NCBI GenBank assembly: GCA_020073005.1
Contig: JAIQFX010000003.1
Location: 1 to 64,000 of the forward strand
Length of the DNA stretch: 64,000 nucleotides
Direction: 5' to 3'
From: Terriglobia bacterium
GTDB lineage: Bacteria; Acidobacteriota; Vicinamibacteria; Vicinamibacterales; CAVVIG01
The position numbers and the translations under genes are program-made. Below the pieces are notes generated by a model that was not told where the DNA came from, did no database searches, and saw only the letters and a list, made by a program, of their open reading frames with translations. This document shows, in pieces, positions 1 to 11,348 of this stretch (within the stretch, counting starts at the first letter, position 1; each line of letters begins with the position of its first letter).

Positions 1-2222
1 CTCCGGTACGGCAACGGTCCGGTCTCGCCCGCGAATTTCGTGGACTATCGCGCGCAGGCGAAGTCGTTCGCCGCGATGGGCGCGGCCGAGTACTGGACAC
101 CGAACCTGACGGACGTCGATCAACCTGAGCACCTGACCGCGCTGCGGCTGACGGCGGACGTCCTGCCGCTGCTCGGCGTGCCGCCGGCGCTCGGGCGCGT
201 CTTCACCACCGACGAAGATCAGCCGGGCCGCCAGCGCGTCGCCGTCATCAGCGACGGGGTGTGGCGCCGGCGCTTCGGCGCCGACGCCGGGATCGTCGGC
301 AGGTCCATCCGGCTCGACGGTGAGCCGTTCGTGGTCATCGGCGTCATGCCGCGATCGTTCCAGTTCGCGCCGTTCTGGGCGACGAAGGCCGAGTTGTGGG
401 CGCCGCTCGCCCTCGGTCCGCGCGCATCCAGCCGCGGCGCGCAGAGCTTGCGCGTGTTCGCGCGACGTGCGCCCGGCGTTGGCCTCGAGCGGGCGCGCGC
501 CGAGATCGGCGCCATCACGGCGCAGCTGGAGCGGCAGTTTCCCGGCACCAACCGCGGCGTCCAGGTCGTCCCGCTGCGCGAGAAGGTCGTCGGACAGATC
601 CGTCCGGCGCTGCTCGTGCTGCTCGGCGCCGTCGGCTTCGTGCTGGTGATGGCGTGCGCCAACGTCGCGCACATGCTGCTCGCGCGCGCGGCGGCACGGC
701 AGAAGGAAATCGCGGTCCGCGCGGCGCTCGGCGCGACGCGCGCGCGCATGATGCGGCAGTTCCTCGCCGAGAGCCTGGCGCCGGTCTGCTGTTCGCGAAC
801 TGGAGCGTTCGCGCGCTCGTCGCCCTCAGCCCCGCCGAGATCCCGCGCGTCAACGCCATCGGTCTCGACGGCCGCGTGCTCGCGTTCCTCCTCGTGACCG
901 CCGTGCTCGCCGGCGTCGTCTTCGGGCTTGCGCCCGCTTTGCAGGGCTCCGTCCGCGACGCCGCTGATGCGCTGAAAGAAAACGGCCGCGGATCCACGGA
1001 CGGCCGCCGCCGCAGCCGGCTGCGCGATCTGCTGGTCGCCTCCGAATTCGCGCTCGCGGTCGTGCTGCTGGTCGGCGCCGGTCTGATGATCCGCAGCTTC
1101 GCGGGCCTTCAGGCGATCGATGCGGGATTCGATCCGCGCGGTGTGCTGACGATGATCGTCTCCGTCGCGGGATCGGGCCAGGCCGAGCCGGGCCGCCGTC
1201 GCGTGTTCTACGACGAGCTCGTCCAGCGCGTGCAGGCGCTGCCCGGTGTCACCGCTGCGAGCATGATCAATCACCTCCCGCTCGCGGGCGACATCTGGGT
1301 CTGGCCGTTCGCGGTTCAGGGCCGGCCGCCGGCGCGCCCGGGCGAGTCGCCCAACGCCGTCTATCGCGCCGTGATGCCCGGCTACTTCCGCACGATGGGC
1401 ATCGCGCTCGAGCGCGGGCGCGACATCGCCGCGAGCGACACGCTCGAGGCGCCGGGCGTCGTGATCGTCAACGACGCGCTGGCCGCGCGCACGTGGCCCG
1501 GCGAGGACGCGATCGGCAAACAGATCTCGTTCGACAACGCCGCCGGAGCGCGCCGCTGGCTCACCGTCGTCGGGGTCGCGCGTAACGCGCGGCAGGAGGA
1601 GTGGACGCGCCCGCCGGATCCCGAGGCGTATCTCGCGGTCATGCAGACGCGTGACTATCTGGAGAGCGCGCAGCCGCACTCGTCGTACCTGACGCTGGTC
1701 GTGCGCACCGGCGGCGACCCGGCGGGCCTGGTGCCGGAGATCCGCGGCGTCGTGCGATCGCTGGATGCCGGTGTCGTGCTCGCCGAGACGCAAACGATGG
1801 AGGACGCCGTCGCCGGCGCGACGGCGCAACCGCGGTTCTACCTGCTGCTGCTCGGCACGTTCGGCGCCGTTGCGCTGTTCCTGGCGGCGGCTGGCATCTA
1901 CGGCGTCATGAGCTACGCAGTGTCGCGGCGCGCGCACGAGATCGGCGTGCGCCTGTCGCTCGGCGCGCAGCGCGGAGACGTCGTCCGTATGATCGTCGGA
2001 CAGGGGATGCGCGTCGCCGGCGCGGGAGCGGCAGTGGGCGTGATTGGCGCGCTGGCGACGTCGCGCGCGATGTCGACGATCTTGTACGGCGTCGGGCCGG
2101 CGGATCCGGCGACCTTTGCCGTCGCGTTGATCGTGCTGGGCGGCGTGGCGCTGGCCGCGTGCTTCGTCCCTGCGCAACGCGCGACGCAAATCAATCCGAT
2201 CGACACGCTGCGGAGTGAGTGA
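1..2222 (+). pseudogene. ADOP-type MacB/FtsX permease, 5' partial and frameshifted
   Basis: Large inner-membrane permease with a periplasmic MacB core domain and FtsX membrane segments, related to macrolide and lipoprotein exporters but without an adjacent ATPase. The frame is open from base 1, so the N-terminus lies outside the window. The core motifs are present (GDPSVVGR-like segment near 280-310, VMACANVAHMLLAR near 645-690). At about position 780 the reading frame moves from frame 1 to frame 3: ...RQFLAESLA stops matching and GLLFANWSVRALVAL resumes in the other frame. Compared with the sister permeases, about 8 codons are missing at this point, so a deletion of 3n+1 nt (about 25 nt) explains both the gap and the shift. 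The C-terminal FtsX part to the TGA at 2220 is intact. This is either a pseudogene or an assembly error. The next permease starts 22 nt downstream. Confidence 0.8.
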
Positions 2223-2244
2223 AGGTGCGGAACTCTGAAATCTC

Positions 2245-4767
2245 ATGACACCCATCTGGAAACGCGCGATTGAGGATCGCCTGGCGGGCGCGCGCATCGA
2301 TGGCGCGCGGCGGATCGAGATCGTCGACGAGCTGTCGCAGCATCTGCAGGATCGCTACGACGAGCTGCGCGCGGGCGGCGCGACCGACGACGCCGCGTGG
2401 CGGACGGCGCTGAACGAGCTCGACGGGCGGAACCTGGTACGCGAACTCGTGGACGTCGAGCGTCCGCCGCTCGAGCCGCTTCCGCTCGGCGGCGGATCGG
2501 GCGACAGCGTGGTCTCCGGCGTCTGGCAGGACGTCCGCTTCGGGGCGCGGCTGATCGCGAAGGAGCCGGCGACGGCGCTCGTCGTCGTCTTCACGCTGGC
2601 GCTCGCGATCGCGGCCAACACGATCGTGTTCGGCTTTACGGATCTCCTGCTGCTGCGCCCGCTCCCGCTCGGCAACATCAAGCGCTTCGTCGCGGTCTAC
2701 ACGGTGAGCCCGCAGTACGGACAGGACCGGCAGCCCGTGTCCATTCCCGACTTTCTCGACATGCGCGCGCAGAGCGCGTCGTTCGACGGGCTGTCGGCGA
2801 TGTACCGCTCGCAGGTGTCGCTGACCGGATCGGGCGAGCCGCGCGCGATCAACGTCGCGTACGTGACCGCGAATCACTTCAGCGTGTGGGGCGTGGCCGC
2901 GATCCAGGGCCGCGCGTTCATCGACGGCCAGACCGACGTCTGGCTGCCGATCGAGATGCGCCCGTCGGCGCGTCGCGACGACCTGTCGCTGAAGGTGTTC
3001 GGCCTCCTGAAGCCCGGGGCCTCGCTTCCGGGCGCGCAGGCCGAGCTGCGCACGATCGACGAGCGGCTCCAGAAGGCGTATCCCGTGACGAACGCCGGCC
3101 GCCAGTGGCTGGCGCTCTCCGGCCGCGATGCGACCGTCGGATCGGCGACGTGGGTGCTGCTCGCGCTGCTGACGGCCGTCGCCGGCCTCGTGCTGCTCGT
3201 CGCCTGCGCGAACGTCGCGACGGTGATGCTGGCTCGCGCGAGCGCGCGGCGGCGCGAGATCGCCGTGCGCGTCGCGCTCGGTGCGTCGCGCGGACGGCTC
3301 GTCTGCCAGCTCGTGCTCGAGGGATTGCTGCTCGGCCTCGCGAGCGGCGGCCTCGGCCTCCTGCTCGCGTACGCCGGCATCGGGTCGTTCCGCGCGCTCT
3401 CGCTCGAGGGCTACTTCCAGAAGCTCGCCATCAACTTCAACCTTCTGACGTTTGCCTTCTTCCTTTCTCTCCTTGCCCCCGTGCTCTTCGGCGTGATGCC
3501 GGCGCTGCAGTCGTCGCGGCCGAACTTGAACGAGGACCTCAAGGACGGCGGCCGCGATGCCGCCTCGTCGGTGCGCGGCGGGCGCAGCCGCAGCGTGCTC
3601 GTCGTCGTCCAGGTCGGATTCGCGTTCGCCGTGCTCATCGTCTCCGGCCTCATCGTGCGCACGGTGATCGCGATGGAGCACGTGCCGGTCGGCGTGAACG
3701 CCGGCGGTCTGCTGACGCTGCGCGTGCGGTTCGATCCGCCGAAGTACAACGACGACGACGCGCGCTTCCGCACGGTCGAGGCGATCCTTGATCGGCTGGA
3801 TGCCGTTCCCGGCGTCGTCGCCGCGGGCGCCAGCAGCGGATTGCCCGTCGTGGACGGCGAGCCGGCGCGGCGCTTCGCGATCGTCGGGACGCCGACGCCG
3901 CCGGCGAAGGATCTGCCGTGGATGTTCGAGGCCGCGACCGCCGGCGAGTACACGCGGGCGCTCGACCTGCGCATGATCGATGGACGGATGTGGCGGCCAG
4001 ACGATCGCGCCACCGGATGGAATGTCGCGGTCGTCAATCGCGAAGCCGCGCGCCGTTACTGGCCCGGCGCGTCGCCGCTTGGCGCGCACGTGACGATGGC
4101 GGATCCCGACGGCCGGCTGACCGGCGACTCGATCGAGATTGTCGGCGTCGTCGAAAACGTGCTCGGTTCCTCGGTCAACGAGCCTGCGCCGCCGCGGATC
4201 TACAGGCCGCTCGCGCGGCGGCCGATGACGAGCGTCGCGTTCGAAGTCCGCACGGCCGGAGAATTCAGCGCTGTCGCCGCGGCGATGCGCGAGGCGCTGC
4301 GGGCGGCCGATCGCGATCTCGCTGTCTCGGACATCCGCACGTTCGGCGACGAGATGGAGGCCGAGCTGCGCTCGCAGGACTTGATCATGGCGGTGTTCGC
4401 CGGCTTCGCGGCGATCGGCCTCATCGTGGCGGTCACCGGCATTTACGGCGTCACGGCGTTTTCGGTGGGCCAGCGGCGCCACGAGATCGGCGTGCGCCTC
4501 GCGCTCGGCGCCAGCGCGCCTGGCGTCGTGCGGCTGATCATGGGCGGCAGCTTCCGGCTGATCGGCCTTGGCGTCGCGTGCGGCATGCTCGGCGGCTGGG
4601 CGATCGGCCTGACGATGCGCAACATTCTGTTCGGTGTTGGCGCGATCGATCCGCTGACGTCGCTCGCCGTCCTTGCCCTCGTCGGACTCGGCGGATTCGT
4701 GGCCACGTATCTTCCCGCGCATCGCGTCGTGTCCATCGATCCGGCCGTCGTCCTGAAACGAGACTGA
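2245..4767 (+). CDS. ADOP-type permease with N-terminal prefix domain and shortened core
   Basis: An 840-residue inner-membrane permease. Residues 1-80 form a soluble prefix rich in charged helices (DELSQHLQDRYDEL), the 'permease prefix domain' often seen in this family. The first membrane segment is at about 108-135. The periplasmic MacB core follows, then FtsX segments around 305-420 and at the C-terminus (GIYGVTAFSVGQRRHEIGVRLALG). The core is abnormal: residue 226 (GRAF) is followed almost directly by DVWLP. The sister protein at 20409 has about 60 residues between these motifs, including the LW..FGGDP..VG....LDG...VIGVMP block. The frame is kept, so the product may be stable but lacks much of the subdomain. 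The start ATG is preceded by a degenerate AT-rich phrase (ctgaaatctc), not a clear ribosome site. Substrate unknown. Confidence 0.9.
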   Translation: MTPIWKRAIEDRLAGARIDGARRIEIVDELSQHLQDRYDELRAGGATDDAAWRTALNELDGRNLVRELVDVERPPLEPLPLGGGSGDSVVSGVWQDVRFGARLIAKEPATALVVVFTLALAIAANTIVFGFTDLLLLRPLPLGNIKRFVAVYTVSPQYGQDRQPVSIPDFLDMRAQSASFDGLSAMYRSQVSLTGSGEPRAINVAYVTANHFSVWGVAAIQGRAFIDGQTDVWLPIEMRPSARRDDLSLKVFGLLKPGASLPGAQAELRTIDERLQKAYPVTNAGRQWLALSGRDATVGSATWVLLALLTAVAGLVLLVACANVATVMLARASARRREIAVRVALGASRGRLVCQLVLEGLLLGLASGGLGLLLAYAGIGSFRALSLEGYFQKLAINFNLLTFAFFLSLLAPVLFGVMPALQSSRPNLNEDLKDGGRDAASSVRGGRSRSVLVVVQVGFAFAVLIVSGLIVRTVIAMEHVPVGVNAGGLLTLRVRFDPPKYNDDDARFRTVEAILDRLDAVPGVVAAGASSGLPVVDGEPARRFAIVGTPTPPAKDLPWMFEAATAGEYTRALDLRMIDGRMWRPDDRATGWNVAVVNREAARRYWPGASPLGAHVTMADPDGRLTGDSIEIVGVVENVLGSSVNEPAPPRIYRPLARRPMTSVAFEVRTAGEFSAVAAAMREALRAADRDLAVSDIRTFGDEMEAELRSQDLIMAVFAGFAAIGLIVAVTGIYGVTAFSVGQRRHEIGVRLALGASAPGVVRLIMGGSFRLIGLGVACGMLGGWAIGLTMRNILFGVGAIDPLTSLAVLALVGLGGFVATYLPAHRVVSIDPAVVLKRD

Positions 4768-4774
4768 CGTTCGC

Positions 4775-4780
4775 TATACT
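4775..4780 (+). promoter_or_regulatory. -10 element TATACT, likely leaderless promoter
   Basis: TATACT ends 6 nt before the ATG at 4787, so transcription would begin at or next to the start codon. No Shine-Dalgarno sequence fits between them, and no clear -35 box is seen. Confidence 0.5.
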
Positions 4781-4786
4781 GGCCGG

Positions 4787-5605
4787 ATGCCAGACAAAGC
4801 CGAGCGCCTGCGCGCGCTGCACAAGACCCCGCCGATTCTCGTCCTTCCCAACGCGTGGGACGCCGTTTCCGCCCGGCTCTTTCAGGCTGAAGGCTTTCCC
4901 GCGATCGCGACGACGAGCGCGGGCGTCGCGGCGACGCTCGGATATCCGGACGGCGGCGCCGTCCCGGCGCACGAGATGATCGACGCGATCGCGCGCATCG
5001 CGCGCGCCGTCCGCGTCCCGGTGACCGCGGACATCGAGCACGCCTACGCGACGACGCCGGACGCGGTCGCCGACGTGGTCGTGCGTGTCGTGGCCGCCGG
5101 CGCGGTGGGCATCAATCTCGAGGACCTGCTGCCGGGCTCGTCCGATCTCGAATCGCTCGGCACGCAGACGTCGAAGATCACGGCGGTCGCGAAGGCGACG
5201 CGGACGGCCGGCGTGCCGGTTGTCATCAACGCGAGGACCGACGTCTTCCTGCACGCGATCGGCGCGCCGGACACGCGGCTCGCCATGACGATCGAACGCG
5301 GCCGCGCGTATCTCGCCGCCGGCGCCGACTGCGTGTTCGTCCCGGGTGTTCGTGACCGAGAGACGATCGGCGCGCTGGTGAAAGGCATCGGCGGGCCGAT
5401 CAACATCCTGGCGATTGCCGGCACGCCGTCGATTGCCGACCTCGAGGGTCTCGGCGTCGCGCGCGTCAGCGTGGGATCGGGTCCGCATCGCGCGACGATG
5501 GCGCTCGTGAGGGATATCGCGAAGGAACTGAAGACGCGCGGCACCTACGACGCGTTCACGAAGCACGCGATCCCGTACGCGGAAGCCAACGAACTGATGA
5601 AGTAG
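4787..5605 (+). CDS. Isocitrate lyase/PEP mutase family enzyme
   Basis: A 272-residue cytoplasmic TIM-barrel protein of the phosphoenolpyruvate mutase/isocitrate lyase superfamily, whose members cleave or rearrange C-C or P-C bonds in 2-oxo-acid derivatives with Mg2+. Diagnostic features are the N-terminal LVLPNAWDAVSARLF segment (residues 18-32), TTSAG (42-46), the metal-ligand region TADIE (80-84), NLED (110-113) and the basic NARTD (148-152). The usual DGG/DAGYG pattern is replaced by DIEHAY, so substrate specificity cannot be set; it belongs with the uncharacterised oxaloacetate-decarboxylase/phosphonomutase-like branch. The gene appears to be monocistronic from its own TATACT box and ends just before a G-rich repeat. 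Confidence 0.9.
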   Translation: MPDKAERLRALHKTPPILVLPNAWDAVSARLFQAEGFPAIATTSAGVAATLGYPDGGAVPAHEMIDAIARIARAVRVPVTADIEHAYATTPDAVADVVVRVVAAGAVGINLEDLLPGSSDLESLGTQTSKITAVAKATRTAGVPVVINARTDVFLHAIGAPDTRLAMTIERGRAYLAAGADCVFVPGVRDRETIGALVKGIGGPINILAIAGTPSIADLEGLGVARVSVGSGPHRATMALVRDIAKELKTRGTYDAFTKHAIPYAEANELMK

Positions 5606-5670
5606 GTGCGGGGTGCCGCGTGCGGGGTGCGGGGTGCGGGAGCGAGGTGCGGGGTGCGAGGTGCGGGGTG
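5602..5670. repeat. G-rich phrase repeat (GTGCGGG)n
   Basis: About ten imperfect iterations of gtgcggg/gtgcgag/gtgccgc fill the gap between two genes and run into the likely GTG start at 5668. It is one of several loci in this window with short, locus-specific iterated phrases. Confidence 0.8.
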
Positions 5671-6270
5671 CTGACAATCGGTTTCAAAGTGAAGTCAGGA
5701 TTCGCGATCGCCATCGTCGTCGCCGGACCGGCGAAGTCGCCGCGCGCGATCGCGCGCCACATCGTCGAGATGAGCGATCCTGAAGAGCGCTGGACGCGCC
5801 AGCCGTACCACAATCGCATGTTCAAGACCGAAGAGGACGAAGGCGAGATCGCCCGCCGCGTGAAGATCGTGAAGCGCTGCGCGAAGAAGTCCGTCGAGGC
5901 ATTGATCGATCAGGTGTGTAGCGCGAGCCTTGCAGGCGAGCGTGCACCCCTGCGAGCCGCGCTCGTCGTCGGCAGCGTCGTCGATCCGGCGACGATCGGC
6001 AGCCCGCACATGCGCGCGCACGCGAACGAGGGCCGGCTCTTTCGCACGGTGCTCGAGAACGCGCTGCAGTCCCACGGAGTGGCGGTCGACGTCATCGTCG
6101 AGAAGACGCTGCCGAAGAAGGCGATTGCCGCTCTCGATCGATCCGCTGGCGATGTAAAGAAGGTTATCGACGGATTCGGCGAGGCGCTCGGCACGCCCTG
6201 GCGCGCCGAAGAGAAAGCCGCCGCGACCGCCGCCTGGATCGCGATCTCGAAAGAATCATCCCACCGCTGA
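5668..6270 (+). CDS. Conserved-looking hypothetical protein carrying an in-frame repeat element
   Basis: A protein of about 200 residues that I do not recognise. The GTG at 5668 (LTIGFKVKSGFAIAIVVAGP) is preferred because everything upstream in the frame is the G-rich repeat. The N-terminal beta-strand FAIAIVVAGP is followed by conserved-looking RWTRQPYHNRMF. The C-terminal half (RAALVVGSVVDPATIGSPHMRAHANEGRLF) has an alpha/beta pattern. There is no signal peptide or membrane segment. Residues around 84-92 (CSASLAGER) are encoded by a copy of the TAG-headed palindromic element at 5919-5941, read through in a frame where its TAG is not a stop, so the protein has probably been lengthened by a repeat insertion. 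It lies between a PEP-mutase-like gene and a permease, with no functional hint. Confidence 0.7.
   Translation: MLTIGFKVKSGFAIAIVVAGPAKSPRAIARHIVEMSDPEERWTRQPYHNRMFKTEEDEGEIARRVKIVKRCAKKSVEALIDQVCSASLAGERAPLRAALVVGSVVDPATIGSPHMRAHANEGRLFRTVLENALQSHGVAVDVIVEKTLPKKAIAALDRSAGDVKKVIDGFGEALGTPWRAEEKAAATAAWIAISKESSHR
5919..5941 (+). repeat. TAG-headed palindromic element, copy a (inside CDS)
   Basis: TAGCGCGAGCCTTGCAGGCG followed by AGC; core GCCTTGCAGGC. It is read in frame within the hypothetical gene 5668-6270. Confidence 0.75.
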
Positions 6271-6302
6271 ACGATCGGCGCGCCTTCTCCGTCTGTAAAG
6301 CG

Positions 6303-8775
<2,473 letters not shown>

Positions 8776-8798
<23 letters not shown>

Positions 8799-10407
8799 CG
8801 GCCTTGCGCGCGTCGACGAGCTCCGGCCGGCCCGGCGTGTCGGCGCGCGCGCAGACCTTCAACAGCTGGTCGTAATACTTCCGCGCTGACGTCCGATCGC
8901 CGATCGCCGTCGCGGCTTTCGCGGCGCCGGCGAGCGCTCGAAACCGGTTCGGCTCCTTCTTCAACGTCGCCTCGAATTCGGTCATCGCCGCCGCGGGCTG
9001 CGTGACCTCGAGCAGCATCTCGCCAAGCAGCTCACGCGCCGGCGCGAGGGGACCCGGCGTGACGGCGTTTTTCTCCGTCGCGTCCTCGCGCAGCGCCACC
9101 GCGCGCATGGCCGCGACCGCATCGTCCTTCCGGCCCTCGACCAGCGTCAGCCACGCGGACGCCGCGTGACGCTGGATCTCGACCTGTTCGGCCCAATAAG
9201 TTTCGCCGCTCTTCGCCAGCCGATCGTGAATCTGCGCCAGCGCGTCGATCGCCTCGCGCATCGTCGCGGGCTGACGCAGGCGCGCGGCGCCCAGCGCGCG
9301 CGCGAAGTACGTCATCGCCTCGGTGTAGGGAAACGGCGTGGTGCGCGGCACGAGCTTCACCGCATCGGCCCAGGCGCCGCGCTCGAGCGCATAGCGCGCG
9401 GGAATCGCCGCGAGCGCGAAGTAGGCGGCCGAAGGCGGAGCGGCGCCGCCGCCAGCGGTCGGATTGAAGCGGCTCGCAATTTCCGGCAGCGCCGCGATCA
9501 GCTTGCCGGCGGCGCGATCCTGTCCGGTCTGCAGGTACGCGTACATCTGGTAGTCCGTCGCGTGCAGCTCTTCGCCCGTCGCGCCTTCGCGTTTCGCCGA
9601 CGCGGCGGACGCGATGTTGGTGTCGATCGACTCCTGCCAGTAGCCGACGCGCGTGAACGTGTGCGAGGGCATGTGCAGCGCGTGCGGCGCCGACGGCGCG
9701 ATCGTCGCGTAGCGGCGCGCCGCTTCGAGCGCGCGGTCGGCGAGCGGCGGCACGTCGTAGGTGTGGATGATGTAGTGCGCCAGGCCGGGGTGATCCGGAT
9801 GCGCCGCGAACAGCTTCTCGAGCAGAGCGCCGGCTCTGAGCTGGCTCGCGTACGTCTTGTCCGCCGGATCGGCGGCGACGGCGAGCGACAGCGCGAAGAA
9901 GATCGTGGCCTCGTCGTCCAGCGAATAGACCGTGGCCAGCGCGGCCATCGAGTCGCGATACGCGCGCAGGCGCGCGTCCTGGGCGACGCGCTCGAAGTTT
10001 CCGTAGAGGACGCCGACGGCGTCGATGTACTTGCGCTCGCGCTCGGTGGGCGGGAGCGGCGACGTGGCGCGCTCTATCGCCTCGCGGCCGAGCTGCAGCT
10101 GCGCGGGCGGCCTCAGGCCCGCCGCGAACGGGTTGCCCCAGCGGCTCAGGGCGATGCCCCAGTTCGCCATCGAGCAGGAAGGGTCGGCCTTCAGCACCGC
10201 GGTGAATCCGTCGATCGCGCGCTGGAATTCGAAGGAGTGGAGGAGAGCGACCGCGCGATCGAAGAGGGGCTGCGCGGCCGCGCTGCAGGAGGTCTCGAAA
10301 TGCACGGTGCCGAGTTTTTCGACCGGCGCCTGGCCGTGATCGTGGTCCTGCGCCACGGCAGGGCACGTCAGGATCGCGAGAATGCTGACAAACGGTACAA
10401 GCCGCAT
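8776..10407 (-). CDS. Exported TPR-repeat protein
   Basis: A 543-residue protein with a signal peptide at 1-19 (MRLVPFVSILAILTCPAVA, cleaved before QDHDHG). The mature part consists of tetratricopeptide-like helical pairs: FDRAVALLHSFEFQRAIDGF near 50-70, WQESIDTNIASA in the middle and LLGEMLLEVTQPAAAMTEFEATLKKEPNRFRALAGAAKA near the C-terminus. Conserved-looking HYIIHTYD and HALHMPSHTF motifs in the middle belong to a recurrent periplasmic TPR family of unknown function. A likely scaffold or enzyme-associated periplasmic protein; no catalytic activity can be claimed. The start is supported by an AAGGAGGGG ribosome site about 4 nt upstream and by a TATAAT box at 10437-10442. The gene converges on and overlaps the permease end by 23 nt. 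Confidence 0.88.
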
Positions 10408-10436
10408 CGGCCCCCTCCTTCTAGTCGAGGGAGCCG

Positions 10437-10442
10437 ATTATA
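10437..10442 (-). promoter_or_regulatory. -10 element TATAAT of the TPR gene
   Basis: On the minus strand a perfect TATAAT lies about 30 nt upstream of the TPR start, followed by an AAGGAGGGG ribosome site; a conventional leadered promoter, unlike many others in this window. Confidence 0.55.
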
Positions 10443-10462
10443 CGGGGACCGCCGCGCGGCCG

Positions 10463-10927
10463 CTACGCGCTGGCCGTTGCGGCGACTGGATCGCCGGCGA
10501 TGTTGAGCTGCGCGCGCTTGCGCGTCGCGGTACTGGCGAGCCGCTCGAGCGTTTCGGCGCCGAGGACGGCGGCGAGCGCTTCCTGCGCGCGGCGCCAGAC
10601 GTCATGCGCGCCGCACCACGTGCTGCGTCCGCAGCCCGGTCCGCCCGGCATGCATTCGTTGAGGCACAGCGGCCCTTCGAGGGCGGTGACGATCTCGAGC
10701 AGCGAGATCTTGTCCGAGGGCCGCCCCAGCTCGAAGCCGCCTTCGTAGCCGCGGTGCGACACGACCAGGCGCGCGCCCACGAGACGCTGGAGGATCTTGC
10801 CGGTGAACGCGACGGAAGCATCGCCGGCCTTGGCGAGCTCGGCGACCGTCATTCGGGTGCCCATCGGCTGCATCGCCAGGTGCGTCATGACGCGAACGCC
10901 GTAGTCAGTCGTACGTGTGATCTGCAT
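10463..10927 (-). CDS. Rrf2-family transcriptional regulator with Fe-S cysteines
   Basis: A 154-residue winged-helix repressor of the Rrf2 family (IscR, NsrR and RsrR type), which senses Fe-S status, NO or redox state. The N-terminus MQITRTTDYGVRVMTHLA is the family signature. The recognition helix lies at 27-55 and the wing contains GYEGGFELGRP (60-70). Four cysteines at 88, 92, 99 and 105 (CLNEC, GPGC, STWC) supply plausible cluster ligands. A perfect 12-bp palindrome 29 nt upstream could be its operator. No Fe-S assembly genes are adjacent; the divergent side holds a small membrane protein. The effector (NO versus Fe-S) cannot be decided from sequence alone. Confidence 0.93.
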   Translation of the reverse strand: MQITRTTDYGVRVMTHLAMQPMGTRMTVAELAKAGDASVAFTGKILQRLVGARLVVSHRGYEGGFELGRPSDKISLLEIVTALEGPLCLNECMPGGPGCGRSTWCGAHDVWRRAQEALAAVLGAETLERLASTATRKRAQLNIAGDPVAATASA

Positions 10928-10955
10928 TCAACACCCCCAACAGGAGGAACAACTT

Positions 10956-10967
10956 CCGAGATCTCGG
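10956..10967. promoter_or_regulatory. Perfect palindrome CCGAGATCTCGG upstream of the Rrf2 gene
   Basis: A 12-bp perfect dyad lies 29 nt upstream of the Rrf2 start, where an autoregulatory operator would be expected. The surrounding gap 10928-11070 is less GC-rich and also has CCCCAACA near 10934 matched by TGTTGGGG near 11020. Confidence 0.4.
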
Positions 10968-11070
10968 CAACGAAGTCGTACGTACCGCAACTCGAATGCC
11001 AGAGAAAAAAGGACTGAATTGTTGGGGTTTTCGAAAACTTATGCGAGTGCTGCCGGTTTATCGGCGGTCA

Positions 11071-11289
11071 TCACCAGCCCAGCCGGATTGCCGTCCATAA
11101 CGCCGCCCCGATGAGCACGCCGACGCCGGCGAGCGCGAGCAGGCCCGGCGTGAAGTACGGATACGCCATGAATGCGAGGCCCGCGACCAGCTGCGGCCAG
11201 CGCTCCTGTTTCTTGCCGTAGACGAACAGGACGAAGCCGATGCCGCCCGGGATCAGCGACAGGAACAGCCAGGTCGGGTCCAGTGACAT
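11071..11289 (-). CDS. Small two-helix membrane protein
   Basis: A 72-residue protein with two hydrophobic stretches, residues 5-25 (PTWLFLSLIPGGIGFVLFVY) and 34-68 (QLVAGLAFMAYPYFTPGLLALAGVGVLIGAAL), separated by a basic loop GKKQERW. The overall look matches small conserved 'hypothetical membrane protein' families with an amphipathic PYF/TPG turn. The ATG abuts the left arm of a palindromic element (11289-11335), which occupies the space where its ribosome site would be. Divergent from the amidase gene. Function unknown. Confidence 0.75.
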   Translation of the reverse strand: MSLDPTWLFLSLIPGGIGFVLFVYGKKQERWPQLVAGLAFMAYPYFTPGLLALAGVGVLIGAALWTAIRLGW

Positions 11290-11335
11290 AGGGGACGGGA
11301 GTCGGGATCCATTTCGGGCGGACTCCCGTCCCCTA
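11289..11335. repeat. GGGACGGG hairpin element, copy 1 (intergenic)
   Basis: Arms of 15 bp (11289-11303 and 11321-11335), core GGGGACGGGAGTC/GACTCCCGTCCCC, loop 17 nt. It lies between two divergent genes. It differs from the other five copies in having GAGTC instead of GTCTC, with the compensating change in the other arm. Confidence 0.9.
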
Positions 11336-11336
11336 A

Positions 11337-11342
11337 TATAAT
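11337..11342 (+). promoter_or_regulatory. -10 element TATAAT, likely leaderless promoter of the amidase gene
   Basis: Perfect TATAAT ending 6 nt before the ATG at 11349 and starting right after the hairpin element. Confidence 0.55.
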
Positions 11343-11348
11343 CCGTCC

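Noticed and set aside
5602-5670. Possible CRISPR-like repeat array
   Set aside because: Repeat units are only ~7 nt, imperfect, with no spacers; no cas genes anywhere in the window.
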